From NCBI GenBank assembly GCA_023374025.1, contig SIJG01000059.1, positions 389,286-453,285 of the forward strand: a DNA stretch of 64,000 nt, read 5' to 3'. Origin of the DNA: Heterodera schachtii (taxonomy: Eukaryota > Nematoda > Chromadorea > Rhabditida > Heteroderidae). The position numbers and the translations under genes were made by a program. Below the pieces are notes generated by a model, which worked only from the letters and a program-made list of their open reading frames with translations, had not been told where the DNA came from and did not search any database. Below, in pieces: positions 11,975 to 21,743 of the stretch. Numbering within the stretch: position 1 is the first letter of the stretch; every line of letters starts with the position of its first letter.

Positions 11975-11995
11975 TAAAAGGATAATTTCGCTAAA

Positions 11996-12160
11996 TAATT
12001 GAATTTTTACCAACTTTTAACGCTTTTTCAGCACTTGTACTTTTTTAGGTGCCACGACGAAAAAAACAAAAAAACAAAAAAAATACCCAACTGTCAATTT
12101 TCTCTGCCTTTTATATGTTTTTTTTACTCATCGGTACTCAAATGTACGCTAATATTTTCG
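11996..12160. other. Intergenic between divergent F-box-like genes
   Basis: This stretch separates the subfamily A gene on the minus strand from the subfamily B gene on the plus strand. It contains an A-rich run (12057-12087) and no coding frame. Confidence 0.4.
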
Positions 12161-12168
12161 TATAAAAA
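12161..12168 (+). promoter_or_regulatory. TATA box of subfamily B gene
   Basis: TATAAAAA in the context CGTATAAAAATGCCCTTGT, 98 bp before the start codon at 12259. The same block precedes the subfamily B gene at 62105 (minus strand) and the relics at about 5835 and 35505. It is conserved while surrounding sequence is not. Confidence 0.55.
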
Positions 12169-12258
12169 TGCCCTTGTTTCTTCTCTACCTCCTCATTCCT
12201 TTCCATTCATTCATTCATTTTTAACCGATATTTTCCCCGGTCATTTTGTTGTTGCAAA

Positions 12259-13776
12259 ATGCCTTCAGCACTTCGGTACGTTTATTGTTTCATTGTTCAT
12301 TTTTTGTTTTCTGGCTTTTCGCATTTATTTTTCTCAGTTTTTGACTATAATTGGGATTTCAAAACCAAATTTTGAAGGTTTTTAGCTTCATCGGCCTCAA
12401 AAAATAGCTAAAATTGTTAATTTTCATTCGGATTTCATTTTTGCCCAATTCATTTTTCAGTTTGTGTGCCATGACTGTTCTGTTGGTCGGCTGTGCCAGC
12501 ATTCTTTGGTCCCTTTTTGATCATGTCAAAAGCCTTCGACGCCCTCGCAAAAAAATGTAAAAAAATAAAAAAATTTGGAAAAAATTCATTTTTTCAGCTT
12601 TATCTGCGCCGATTCTTGGCTTTTGATCTTCGACTTTCTTGCGCCTTCCCAACTTGGCCTCGAAATTGCACTGATCAGCCGTCGATTTGACTTCTACGTG
12701 GACGAACATTTTAAGACACGCAAATGGAAATTGAACAAACAAATACAAATTACATGGAAAATTGTCGGAAATGGCCCCAAGCAAATGCATATTTGCGATG
12801 CCGATGAAAATCCATTGCCAATTCCGCAAAATCCGTTGCCAAACAAAGTGATCGGATTCAACGGATGCATTCAGATCATGTAAAAACTGATTACCTATAT
12901 TGAAATTTTTCATAATTTTCTGCTTTTCAGTTACATCGATCAAAATGTCATCGCATTTCTCCGCCGTTTTCACCGTTTTTTCGCCATTTGTTCAACCACT
13001 TTGGACATTACCACGGGCAATGTGCGCATTTTGGACTACTTTTTGCTCAACATTTGGCCAATGTTCCGCAATTCCATGCATATGCTGATTTTGAATACCA
13101 ACACTTTTCGCCGTTTCCGTCAATTGGCCCCGTCATTGCTCAGCGATTGTCCATCCCTTCGCGTTGTGTGGTTGGATGACGGCACTTTCCCTGAATTACC
13201 GCCCGATGACAGTGCCAATACGTCGGATGGCCAAGCGGTGACCAAATGGTTGCTGACGCCTTGTCCGAACGGTGTGCCGAAGCTGCTCAAATCACCTGTC
13301 AAAGCGGATCAATGGTCGCCAACGATGGAACAGTTCAAAGCGGTCGGTGATTATCACGGGGCATTTTATTCGTTTTTCTGCGCTTTTTTGTCCCATTTTT
13401 AGGCATTTTCCAATGCTTCTTCTCCAGTTACTTTCCTCATTAACTTTCTGTCATCTTCTCCAATTGACTCCGTTGTGCCATTTGATCGGATCAACGAAGT
13501 GACTGGAGAGAAATTGACACTGGAGCAATACGACATAAACAATTTTTGGCTCTGCCGTTGTCCAATTGGATGGGATGAGAGCAAATGGCAAAATGTGTGG
13601 GAAGAATTGCAAGCCCGAACGAACCCAATTGACTTTGTGATCGAAGATGGCGGATACGACGACGGGTGAACAATTTTAAAATGCTTAAGATTTTATGGTC
13701 CAATCGACGACAATTGAGCAATGTTTTTTTCAGTCTTGTTCTCGACGCCGCTTCGCCCGGACCGAGTGATCACTGA
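12259..13776 (+). CDS. Membrane-anchored F-box-like protein, subfamily B
   Basis: Six exons: 12259-12275, 12461-12556, 12598-12879, 12931-13342, 13403-13665, 13734-13776. The total is 1113 nt, encoding 370 residues, all phases compatible. Exons 1-2 encode a hydrophobic segment (MTVLLVGCASILWSLF at about residues 9-24) followed by a basic stretch (SLRRPRKK), like a signal anchor with a positive cytosolic flank. Exon 3 carries the F-box-like core DFLAPSQLGLEIALISRRF and HFKTRKWKL. Exon 4 has NIWPMFRNSMHML and SANTSDGQAVTKWLLTP. Exon 5 begins AFSNASSPVTFLINFLSSSP. The tail is LDAASPGPSDH. A membrane-tethered ubiquitin ligase adaptor is an inference. Confidence 0.82.
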
Positions 13777-14079
13777 TCAACAACAGAAGCAGAAATGAAT
13801 GGTGGATTAATCATTAATTTGGTGCGATTATATGACCGAAATGATATGGGGCATTTTGCCATTTCAATATTATGTATAATTTGTTTGTTTGTATGTATCT
13901 AAAATTCCTGAAAAATATAAACAAAAGTAAAAAAAATCCTATTTTGGACCACAAAAAACCGTATACCATTTATTCAAACCATACAGTATTGCTCCCTTAT
14001 ACAAATATAACGAACAGTATACATATACAAGAAATACAAATATAATACAGTTACACAAAAATTGTTGTAGCCATTTGGC
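13777..14079. other. 3' flank of subfamily B gene
   Basis: The segment ATGACCGAAATGATATGGGG and following resembles flanks downstream of other subfamily B copies (25450 onward, 36160 onward). The rest is AT-rich with ATACATATACAA-type runs. No gene is seen. Confidence 0.4.
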
Positions 14080-14328
14080 CTATTCAAGACGCCTTATCAA
14101 ATCGTTGGTCCATTCATCGCTTGTCTTGTAATAATTGTCCGTCTGAACAACACTCATCACGTCAAATTTGCGCTCCACCGCCTCAAAGTTGTTCATGGCC
14201 ATCCGCGTTCGCACTACCGTCTTTATGACATTTGCCGTGTACTGTCCCCACACACTGTACGTTTGATTACGGTAGCGAAAGGTGTCGCTGTGTCGTCCGC
14301 ATGTCAACTTAAAGCGGCGGGACAACAT
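14080..14328 (-). CDS. Small hypothetical protein, 82 residues
   Basis: A single open frame from ATG at 14328 to the stop at 14080. Its base composition is more balanced than the AT-rich surroundings, as in real exons here. The product is polar and basic at the start (MLSRRFKLTCGRHSDTFRYR) and contains YSVWGQYTANVIKTVVRTR. No family is recognised and no signal peptide is seen. It could be a terminal exon of a gene whose upstream exons were lost, or a complete short gene. Confidence 0.35.
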   Translation of the reverse strand: MLSRRFKLTCGRHSDTFRYRNQTYSVWGQYTANVIKTVVRTRMAMNNFEAVERKFDVMSVVQTDNYYKTSDEWTNDLIRRLE

Positions 14329-15199
14329 TTATTGTTATTGTATGTATTGTAATTTGAGAGGGGATATGGTATAAATTGCTGTACTGTAGTATTGCGCCAA
14401 AATATTTAGACTAAAAAATCGAACAAAAAAGGGAGTTTTTGCCCAATTCCGAATCCCGGACCCAATTTCTAATCAAAAGTCGAAGGCGCTTTTTAGAGGT
14501 TTTCGGGGTCGGAAAACTGATTTCTGACATCCATTTCGACCAATGTCAAACTCCAGATCCGTTGAATTATAAAGAATTTTCGATTGATCACTGATCAGTG
14601 AACGAACCCATGAAAATCATTGCGTTTTTCATTTCAAAATATGAAAAAATATATATGTATATATATTATACGGCGCGTATTTATTGGACCTGCATAAATA
14701 CAGCACAGAACCATGACCACCACGAAGTACGAAGACGATGACGGTCGCACCCGCTATAAACACCTTGTCCGAGCCTGATCCATAAGCAAAGGATTTCGAG
14801 AAGAGCAGCACCGCCAATAACACGACCAACACCAAAAAGTGTGAAGGGGGGGGGGAAGTGTAATTTTTGATACAAATTTCGATACTGACGTGCTCTCGGC
14901 AATTTGTGTACATATTATTCTAAAAGCATTCAAATTAATCCACCATCTTGGTATCATCGATAGCTAAAGAGTTCTATAATATCTGACAAAATTTCCGAAA
15001 AAAATCGTTGCATTTCAAAAAAATTATGCCCAAAAATGTTTTGAAAACCGGTTTTTTGCAATTTTCTGGCCATAACTTTTGTTTAACTAAATGAAATTTC
15101 GCAGACTAATAGAGAACTCTTAGGGCTATCGAATGATACCAAGATTGTTTAATTTGGATGCTTCTAAAAAAGTTATGGTCTATTAAAGTTGTCAAATTA
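14329..15199. other. Intergenic with foldback fragments
   Basis: About 14990-15190 contains segments of the same family as 41360-41735 (CGCAGACTAATAGAGAACTC, AAAAAGTTATGG). About 14450-14560 contains a fragment of the 4400-5145 family. Overlapping frames at 14629-14957 are hydrophobic but have no family resemblance. No gene is supported. Confidence 0.4.
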
Positions 15200-15458
15200 C
15201 TTTCTGCTAGAGTTGAGCGGGACCGGGACCGGGACCGGGGCGGGAAATCCCGGTTTTTTCAGGTCCCGGTCCCGGTCCCGGTTTTTGGAAAAACAGAAAT
15301 CCCGGTCCCGGTTTTGCCAGTCCCGGTCCCGGCGGGACTAAATAAGCACTGGTAAGAATGGGGGTCTGGGTGAGAAATGAGAAGGGAATTGGTGAGAAGG
15401 AGAAATTTTTGAGAAAAAAAATTAAATTATTTATTTCATTTAAAGTGTTCCTTCGTGA

Positions 15459-15530
15459 TCTTATGTGGTGTAGTGGCTAGACCTTCTGACCTTCGGTGGT
15501 CTTCTCTTGGGTTCAATTCCTCGATGGAAA
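15459..15530 (+). repeat. tRNA-derived (SINE-like) segment with A and B boxes
   Basis: TGGTGTAGTGG (15466-15476) fits a pol III box A, and GGTTCAATTCC (15510-15520) fits box B except at one or two positions. Spacing is suitable for a tRNA-type promoter. Folded as a tRNA, the T-arm and acceptor stem pair poorly, so a decayed tRNA or tRNA-derived SINE head is more likely than a working tRNA gene. It lies inside the hAT-like MITE. Confidence 0.4.
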
Positions 15531-15710
15531 AGAAATTTTTTTATATTTTCTTTACCATTTATTTTAATTGAACTTAATTAATAAAAAATATTTCAACTTA
15601 AAATTTTTTTTTCATTTTTAAACAGCCTAAAAACCCACAAATTAACTTAATATTTGGTCATTTTTTGGCAAATTCTGTTAACATATTCCATTCAAAATTT
15701 AAAAATTTTT

Positions 15711-15736
15711 CCGGCGGCGCCTATCGGCACCGCCGG
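15711..15736. repeat. Shared MITE core hairpin, copy 1
   Basis: CCGGCGGCGCCTATCGGCAC followed by CGCCGG is nearly self-complementary. It is preceded by an AAATTT-rich stretch and TCTGTTAACATATTCCATTC. The same core occurs at 16811-16836 (inverted), 26544-26569 and 26723-26750, each inside a different MITE. Confidence 0.7.
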
Positions 15737-16534
15737 ACCCCGCCCCCTCCCAATGTTCCTAAAAAATTTTCTCGAAAAAACAGCGCCACAAAAACAGCGA
15801 TTTAAAAGCAAAAGATTTAAAAGATTGTTAATTTATTTAAAAAATCCAGAATTTTGGACAGAAAATTCCAAGATCCCCCCCGAAATGAAAATTTTTAAAA
15901 ATTTACTTGAATTCCTCCTCGAAACGAAAATTAAAAAATTTTATGGGTACATTTTTGTATATAGGCAATTTTCGTAACAAAGTGCACTCAAATTTTTAAA
16001 TTTTTTTTCAAAAAAAATTTCACTTGGGAAAAGTCCCGGTTGGTCCCGGTCCCGGCTTTTCTCGCGGTCCCGGTCCCGGTCCCGGACGAAAATCGATGTC
16101 CCGGTCCCGGTCCCGACTTTTCTAGTCCCGGCAAGTCCCGGTCCCGGTTTTTGTCAAATTTCCCGGTCCCGCTCAACTCTACTTTCTGCTGATCATGTCT
16201 TTTTTTGACGGACGGTTCAGTCCAAAAGGTCATTTTTGCCATTTCAGTCCCGGGGTCTACAACTCTTGACAGTGTTTTGTTGTCGACCGGAAATTCTTTC
16301 GAATTCTTTCATTACAGACCAAGACATACATGTCGATTGATATATAGATATAATATGTATACAAACAAATTCCCGAGTACGTAGTATTCGGCGTTAACTT
16401 TTTTTTTTTTTGAAAACTTACAACGCCAATAATGACGCACAAAATGCAGCAGCAAATTTGGGCGCAGTCTCCGCTGTTTTGTTGTACGCTAATCACCTTA
16501 ACACAAATGGAGAGGGTCCAGTGATGCGATCGGC

Positions 16535-17170
16535 AAAACCCAAAAACCGGGCGCACGAGTTAAAAAACCGGGCAAAAATTTTCAAAAACCGGGCAAAAAA
16601 CCGGGCATATTTTTTTAGCCAATAGTTCAGTGTAAAACAACGTAAAAACATTTAAACAATATATTTATCACCACTTTTCATCTGTTTGAGCAAGTTTGGC
16701 AATGAAAGAAAATAATTGTGTTGTGAACATTTTGGGATTCTAAATATGAAAAACGAGCTGATTTTTTTTGCGGCGCTTTTCCCAAAAAAACTTTTGGGGC
16801 GCAAGGGGGGCCGGCGGTGCCGATAGGCGCCGCCGGGAAAAATTTTGTAATTTTCAATGCGATTTGTTAACAGATTTTGTCCGAAAATGATTGTTGAAAT
16901 GTAACTTTGGAAATGAAATCAGAAATAGATTTTTGTGACATTATGCTAAAATAGGGACTGAAGAACAACGTTGAAATTTTTAATTACTTAACAATGAAAA
17001 ATTAAGTTTTAGTTTATTAATCTTGGCAAAATGTTTAATGAAATTCAAATAAATAAGTGGAAACAGGAAAACCGGGCAAAAACCCAAAAACCGGGCAAAA
17101 ACCGGGCAACTTTAAAAACCGGGCAAAAACCGGGCACGGACCACCAAAACCGGGCAAATGCCCGGTTTCC
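16535..17170. mobile_element. MITE with AACCGGGC-array ends
   Basis: Tandem AAAAACCGGGC units occur at 16538-16606 and again at 17065-17160. Between them is the shared hairpin core (16811-16836) with GATTTGTTAACAGATTTTGT. The outer ends GATGCGATCGGCAAAA and its partial complement at 17161-17180 look like weak inverted repeats. No target duplication could be fixed. Confidence 0.55.
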
Positions 17171-17549
17171 AGGGTAAAATCGCACCCCTGAGAGGGTCAG
17201 AAAGGGAGTTAGGGATTGGAAAATTCGAAAATTCTGAATTTTTTTGAAAATTTCCCCTATTTTGCTGAATTTGATGGCCTCGAGTTGGTTGGTGGGGCAT
17301 CGACAATGTTGCTGGAAGACAAATTTGCAGACTTTTTTCCACCAGTGTAAGCGAAGGTACGACGAATGAACACTTTTTGAAATAGAAAATGTGGGTTTAA
17401 CGGGTTGTAAAAAAAACTTTTTTTCTTTTTGATTAAAATTAATGCCAAAAACCATTGTAACGGAATTTGTATTTATCCCACCCCTTTTTATCGAAAATAT
17501 TTTTATTGGCGCAATAAATGGCAGATTTGTATTCAGAAAGCACGAAAAT

Positions 17550-17893
17550 CCGGAACCCGTCAGTTCGGCCACAGCGGGTTTTCGCTTAAAACTTTTTACT
17601 TTTTCATCCAAATCAAACATTGTTTGTATCATTTGAAAGCTGTAAATGTCCTCTATGTATTAGTCTGCAAAATTTTGAAAAATTTCGTCAATTTTGAACA
17701 AATTTATGGCCAAAAAAGTTGGAAAATCTGGTTTTTTGACAGGCCATCTTTTTTTTGAACCTTTACAAAATTTTTCAAAATTTTGCAGACTAATAGAGGA
17801 CATTTACAGCTTTCAAAGGATACAAACAATGTTTGATTTGGATGAGAAAGTAAAAATTTATAAGCGAAAACCCGCTGGGGCCGAACTGACATA
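17550..17893. mobile_element. Foldback MITE, TCAGTTCGGCC ends
   Basis: Left end GTCAGTTCGGCCACAGCGGG and right end CCCGCTGGGGCCGAACTGAC are inverted repeats of about 30 bp, and inner arms also pair (GTCTGCAAAATTTTGAAAAA with its complement). The end sequence is shared with the MITE nested in the Mutator-like element at 46174-46650. It is non-coding. Confidence 0.75.
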
Positions 17894-18186
17894 GACCGCG
17901 AAAATCCTTAGATTAGAGCATGGAGAATGCAGGAAAAAAATGTACATATTTTCATGAAATTTCCGGTAAAAACCTTTTTGCCCCAACACTTTTTTGAAGT
18001 TAATTCCAATAAATTTAATCTTTTTTTTGGGGTTTTTTATGTAGCATCTTCACTGCCCAATTAACAATTATTCTTTTGTTGCACTTAAAAAAAAAGATGA
18101 ATCACAATAAAAGCATTTCTGAGAGAAAATTGAGGGCATAAAAATCGAATTCCAATCGGTAAGATCGATCATATTTCTCAAATAAA
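17894..18186. other. Intergenic 3' flank
   Basis: AT-rich sequence downstream of the minus-strand F-box-like gene, including AAATAAATTAATTCACTTCC at its stop codon. Nothing else is recognised. Confidence 0.35.
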
Positions 18187-19642
18187 TTAATTCACTTCCG
18201 CACAGTCAGACACGACATTTTCGTTGCTTTTATCCGCTTCTTCTTCCGCTGGTGGCGACAATGGACTAAATTGTTTTGTTTTTTTTTTTGACAAAATCAA
18301 ATACTGTCTGTTGCTTACCCAATGCAATTTTTGTCACCCCAAAAATTAAATTGGACATTGTTCAAATTGGCATCCGAATTTTTGTCGTCGTTTTCCCATT
18401 TAATTGCCGCCGCCGTCTCCCCAACAATAATAATAATTGGACATCGCTTCAACAGCCAATGAGTTTTTTCTTCCATCATCAATGTCAACTTCTCATTTGT
18501 CCGTTCATTCACCAATTCAAATGGCACAAGTTGAGTTGACGCAGCGCACTCAACAAATTGAACAGTGTAACTGACCGAAGCGGTGGCACGGAGAAATGTC
18601 TAAACCAAAAATAAAAGGACGCGTAAATCATCAAAGGCAATAAATCATCAATCAATTTAATGAAAATATGGGTAAAAGTTGATTGAGATCGATCATTCAT
18701 TGGTCCCATAAAAGGGGCAAAAATGCTGGCCCATCCATCATCACCTCTTTGAAATGGTTGACCCATTCAACATTTGATGTCGCCAACTCTTCATGGATGA
18801 GCAATTCCAACTTTGATGTCTCCAACTCTTCGCAGTAACGCAATCGCTTCGGTTGTCCATCCTTTCTCGGGGTGTGCAACCATTTGGCCAACGCTTGGCC
18901 GGCAGAAGTTGCATTTGGCCCCTGATCAGCGATCAAATCGGGGAAGAGCAGAACAACAGAATCGATTGATTTCAAATGATCATCATGATCAGTGAGAATT
19001 GTCGGTGAAATCAGACGAAGCAAATTGTTCATGTGATTGCCATCTCTGATAATGAAACGGCGAATGGTTGTCGTAAAAATGGGCCAAATTTGATGGGCAA
19101 AAGCCTGCCAAATCGGTGCAGTATCAATTGTGCTTAGTGATCCTATTTGAACGAATAAATTGGTGCCACATTTGTCCCAAATGTGCTTGTTGGCATGGAG
19201 AAATGCGAGCACAGAATGGTCAATGTAGCTGAAGAACATAGAAATGTTTTAAATATAGTTACACAAAAGTGTATAGGAATTACACAATGTTAAGATCCAT
19301 AAAGCGGATTTTGTTGGGCAGCGGACGATTTGGCAACGGAAATCCCACAAATTTGCCACCAATACGTACAGACACTTTCGGTTTTGGTCCACTGCTGTTC
19401 TTGCAAATTTCGATTGATCTCCAAATTGCCAATTCCGTTGTTTTCCCATCAAAATGTGCGTCCACCAAAACATCGAAACGGTTGGAAAGCAATGCCATTT
19501 TAAGTCCGAGTTGAGGACGATCAAAAGATGGCAGAATGTCCATCCACAAGTCGCTACAAATCCAGCTGAAATGCGTAAAAAAACAGCTTTGGTTTTAAAT
19601 GAAAATTTGTAATTTTAATTAATTTCATTACCGTCTGTTCAT
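18187..19642 (-). CDS. F-box-like protein, subfamily A, mini leader
   Basis: Five exons: 19642-19632, 19565-19284, 19228-18745, 18599-18319, 18265-18187. The total is 1137 nt, encoding 378 residues. The leader is MNRR. The F-box-like core is DRPQLGLKMALLSNRF. Exon 3 is longer than in relatives because of an extra internal stretch before NVEWVNHFKE, where ELETSKLEL and EELATSNVEW look like a local duplication. It retains QGPNATSAGQALAKWLHTP. Exon 4 starts TFLRATASVSYTVQF and has a run of isoleucines (CPIIIIVGET). The acidic tail contains PLSPPAEEEADKSN. SCF adaptor role is inferred. Confidence 0.82.
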
Positions 19643-20199
19643 TTTTGCGCTATTGCTGTATCCAAAAAACCTTTTTTTACTTCTTTATATGCCAAAAAAG
19701 AAACCTAAAAAATAAATTTTCAAATTTCGGCACTTTCTCATTTTAAGATAAAACACGAAAATAAAAAATAAATAAACAATAAAAGCTCGCACATTTATAA
19801 AACCACAGCACAACAAATATGTATTAAAAATAAATAAAATAATGCAAAAAAGATTTAGTGAGCATCTGATCAGTGATCACTTTTCGGATAATTACCTAAT
19901 TGGGAGTAAATTTTTACTAAAAAATTTACATCAGTCAAAATTTTATCTACTAATATAATGGAATGGAACATACAATACCACAATACATAGAACACAGCAG
20001 TTTATGGTTTTGAAATATATAATCTGATATATACATACATATACATCTACTAATATAATGGAATATACAACGGAATACAACAGTTTACGTATAAATAGAT
20101 TATTCGATCATATGTCTTATCCATCACATTGTTGTTTCATCGTATTGGTTATGTTTTGTTGGCATCAGCATCGTTCTCGATTCGTCTCTCTGCTTAAGT
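19643..20199. other. Intergenic, repeats only
   Basis: AT-rich spacer. CATCTACTAATATAATGGAAT occurs twice in near-identical form (about 19947 and 20043), a short local duplication. No gene is supported. Confidence 0.35.
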
Positions 20200-21535
20200 T
20201 CAGTCAATGGCACATTCCGTGGCAAAATAATCATCATCATCGTAGTCGTCGACGGTTGAAGCATAAGCACACACGGGGCACTTCTTTTTCAGCGGGGAAT
20301 TCATGAAGAAAATCTCGAAGACGGATGAACACGCCAAGACGATGCTGATCACCTAAAAGTTGAAAAAATGCCACAAAATCAAATGGTAAAAAATGGCACA
20401 AATTTTCACCAAAGTGGCCAACGGCACAATTGTGTAATCCGCGCGGAAGTTGTAGCAAGTCCAGAAGTTCGTCCAATTGAGCAGCAAATTGGATGAAAGC
20501 GCAGCAGAGATACACCAACCAATGACAGAAGGGAAGGCATACCAAAAGACGTAAAACTAAAAAAAACAAACAAATTAAGCGACGCAATAATGGCAAATGC
20601 TTTTTGACACTTGGCGGCGAACACAAAAACTCAACGCGACAAAAAACCAGCAAATAAATTCAATCTGATCAAAAAATCCATGGGATTTCGACTGAAAAGC
20701 AATTATTTGGATGCGGTTTTGTCGGGTTGAATTTGCTGTGGCCACGCGTTACGCTCACTCACTTCATAAAAGCCCACAGAGCAAAGCATTGTCTTGATGC
20801 CAAGGCCAAGGAGGAAAAGCGAGAACAATGCGATGCCGAATTGGAGGGAAACAGGAAGCAAAATGTCATTGTTGAGGAGATTTGTGTCCATGCCAATGTC
20901 GTCAGAAAAGAAGTCAAAAGGCGAAATCTGAAAAAAAAAAAAACAAGTTTATTAATTTTTGTGATTTTGCTGGCGGACCGTTATCGGAATACAAAAGCGT
21001 CCGGCGGGTGGCAATTCTGCGGCCAATTCGTCCATGAATTGGTGGTGTTGCTATTCTTCCATTGGTTGGTGCTCATTAGTGCTGCTCGCAAAGAATTGGT
21101 CGTGCCATTTGTCCTGGTCAAACACGGCGCCGAATTTGCCACTTTTTGAGTCCTTTCCGATCAGTGTAAAGCTTTTGCAATGGGCCACAGTGATGTCCTG
21201 GAGGAAGGCCTGAAAAAGCACATCATTATGGGTCATTTGTATGAAATTTAAATTAGGTAATTGACTTTTGGATCGGCAAAAGTGCCGCAGAATTCGTGAA
21301 GTGAACGGAGTTGCCAAATGAATGCCAAAGTGAGCACAATTTGCATCAGCTTGAAGTTGACGATTTTCTTCTCCATGATGCCGCCACGTGTGACGACTTC
21401 TTCCGTTTGCTGTGATATGTTGTAGCTGAAGGAGCAGCGGAACGATGCTTTGACGCAATTGGCAAATAGAAGAATTAAAACCAGACAGGCGCAACGAATG
21501 AGAGCAAATTTTCCAATGCCTTCCCTTTTATAGAC
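20200..21535 (-). CDS. Multi-pass membrane protein, unrecognised
   Basis: The four 3' exons are well supported, all phase 0: 20927-20763, 20691-20611, 20556-20410, 20352-20200. Upstream coding runs from about 21535 to 21266 and from 21209 into about 21050, but the join to 20927 is unresolved. Hydrophobic segments: CACLVLILLFANCVKASF, LMQIVLTLAFIWQL, VSLQFGIALFSLFLLGLGI, FICWFFVALSFCV, FWYAFPSVIGWCISAAL and VISIVLACSSVFEIFF. The C-terminus is an acidic DDYDDDDY stretch. The loop with HCKSFTLIGKDSKSGKFG faintly recalls synaptophysin-type (MARVEL) proteins, but I would not assign it. The start is uncertain; an in-frame ATG is at 21376. Transposon arrays lie just upstream. Confidence 0.55.
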
Positions 21536-21616
21536 ACTTACAATTAGTAACAAAAAATTGAAAATTTGCGAAAAATGGAGGAATTTAGTGGGGCAAAAAA
21601 AAGTCGGGCCAGGACG

Positions 21617-21716
21617 TTTTCGTACCGCCATTTTCGTACCGCCGTTTTCGTACCGCCGTTTTCGTACCGCCGTTTTCGTACCGGAGACGTTTTCGTACCG
21701 CCGTTTTCGTACCAGT
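21617..21716. repeat. Tandem array of TTTTCGTACCGCCG units
   Basis: About six copies of a 14-bp unit, GTTTTCGTACCGCC, with one variant GGAGAC. They lie between the membrane protein gene and the left arm of the Mutator-like repeat. They are probably one arm of another MITE whose partner is missing. Confidence 0.65.
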
Positions 21717-21743
21717 TGATATGCAAAAAATTGCCGCTGCCCG

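Larger units (their letters stand above)
9925..11995. repeat. Segmental duplication, copy 2
   Basis: Second copy of the block at 2225-4310, in the same orientation and about 7.7 kb away. Identity is highest over intron 1 and exon 2. Flanking sequence beyond about 11995 differs from that beyond 4310. Confidence 0.8.
15208..16181. mobile_element. hAT-like MITE with GGGACC-array arms
   Basis: Ends TAGAGTTGAGCGGGACCGGG and its complement GTCCCGCTCAACTCTA are flanked by a perfect 8-bp duplication CTTTCTGC (15200-15207 and 16182-16189), which is diagnostic of hAT-type insertion. Both arms consist of repeated GGGACC/GGTCCC units. The centre holds the 26-bp hairpin core at 15711-15736 and a tRNA-like segment at about 15459-15530. 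No transposase is present. Confidence 0.9.

Noticed and set aside
14629..14957. Three overlapping hydrophobic minus-strand frames
   Set aside because: Different frames over the same AT-rich stretch, no splice partners and no recognisable domain.
15459..15530. Functional tRNA gene
   Set aside because: A and B boxes are present, but the T-arm and acceptor stem do not pair well and the segment lies inside a MITE. Listed as a tRNA-derived repeat instead.
17045..17632. 195-codon minus-strand frame
   Set aside because: It spans the AACCGGGC array and one arm of a foldback MITE; the protein is an accident of repeats.
20237..20653. Long minus-strand frame (138 codons)
   Set aside because: It overlaps well-supported exons of the membrane protein in another frame. 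The alternative frame gives matched splice sites and consistent phases.
21617..21716. Regular short repeats resembling a CRISPR array
   Set aside because: Repeat units are only about 14 bp with no unique spacers, there are no cas genes, and the DNA is eukaryotic. They fit a MITE arm.
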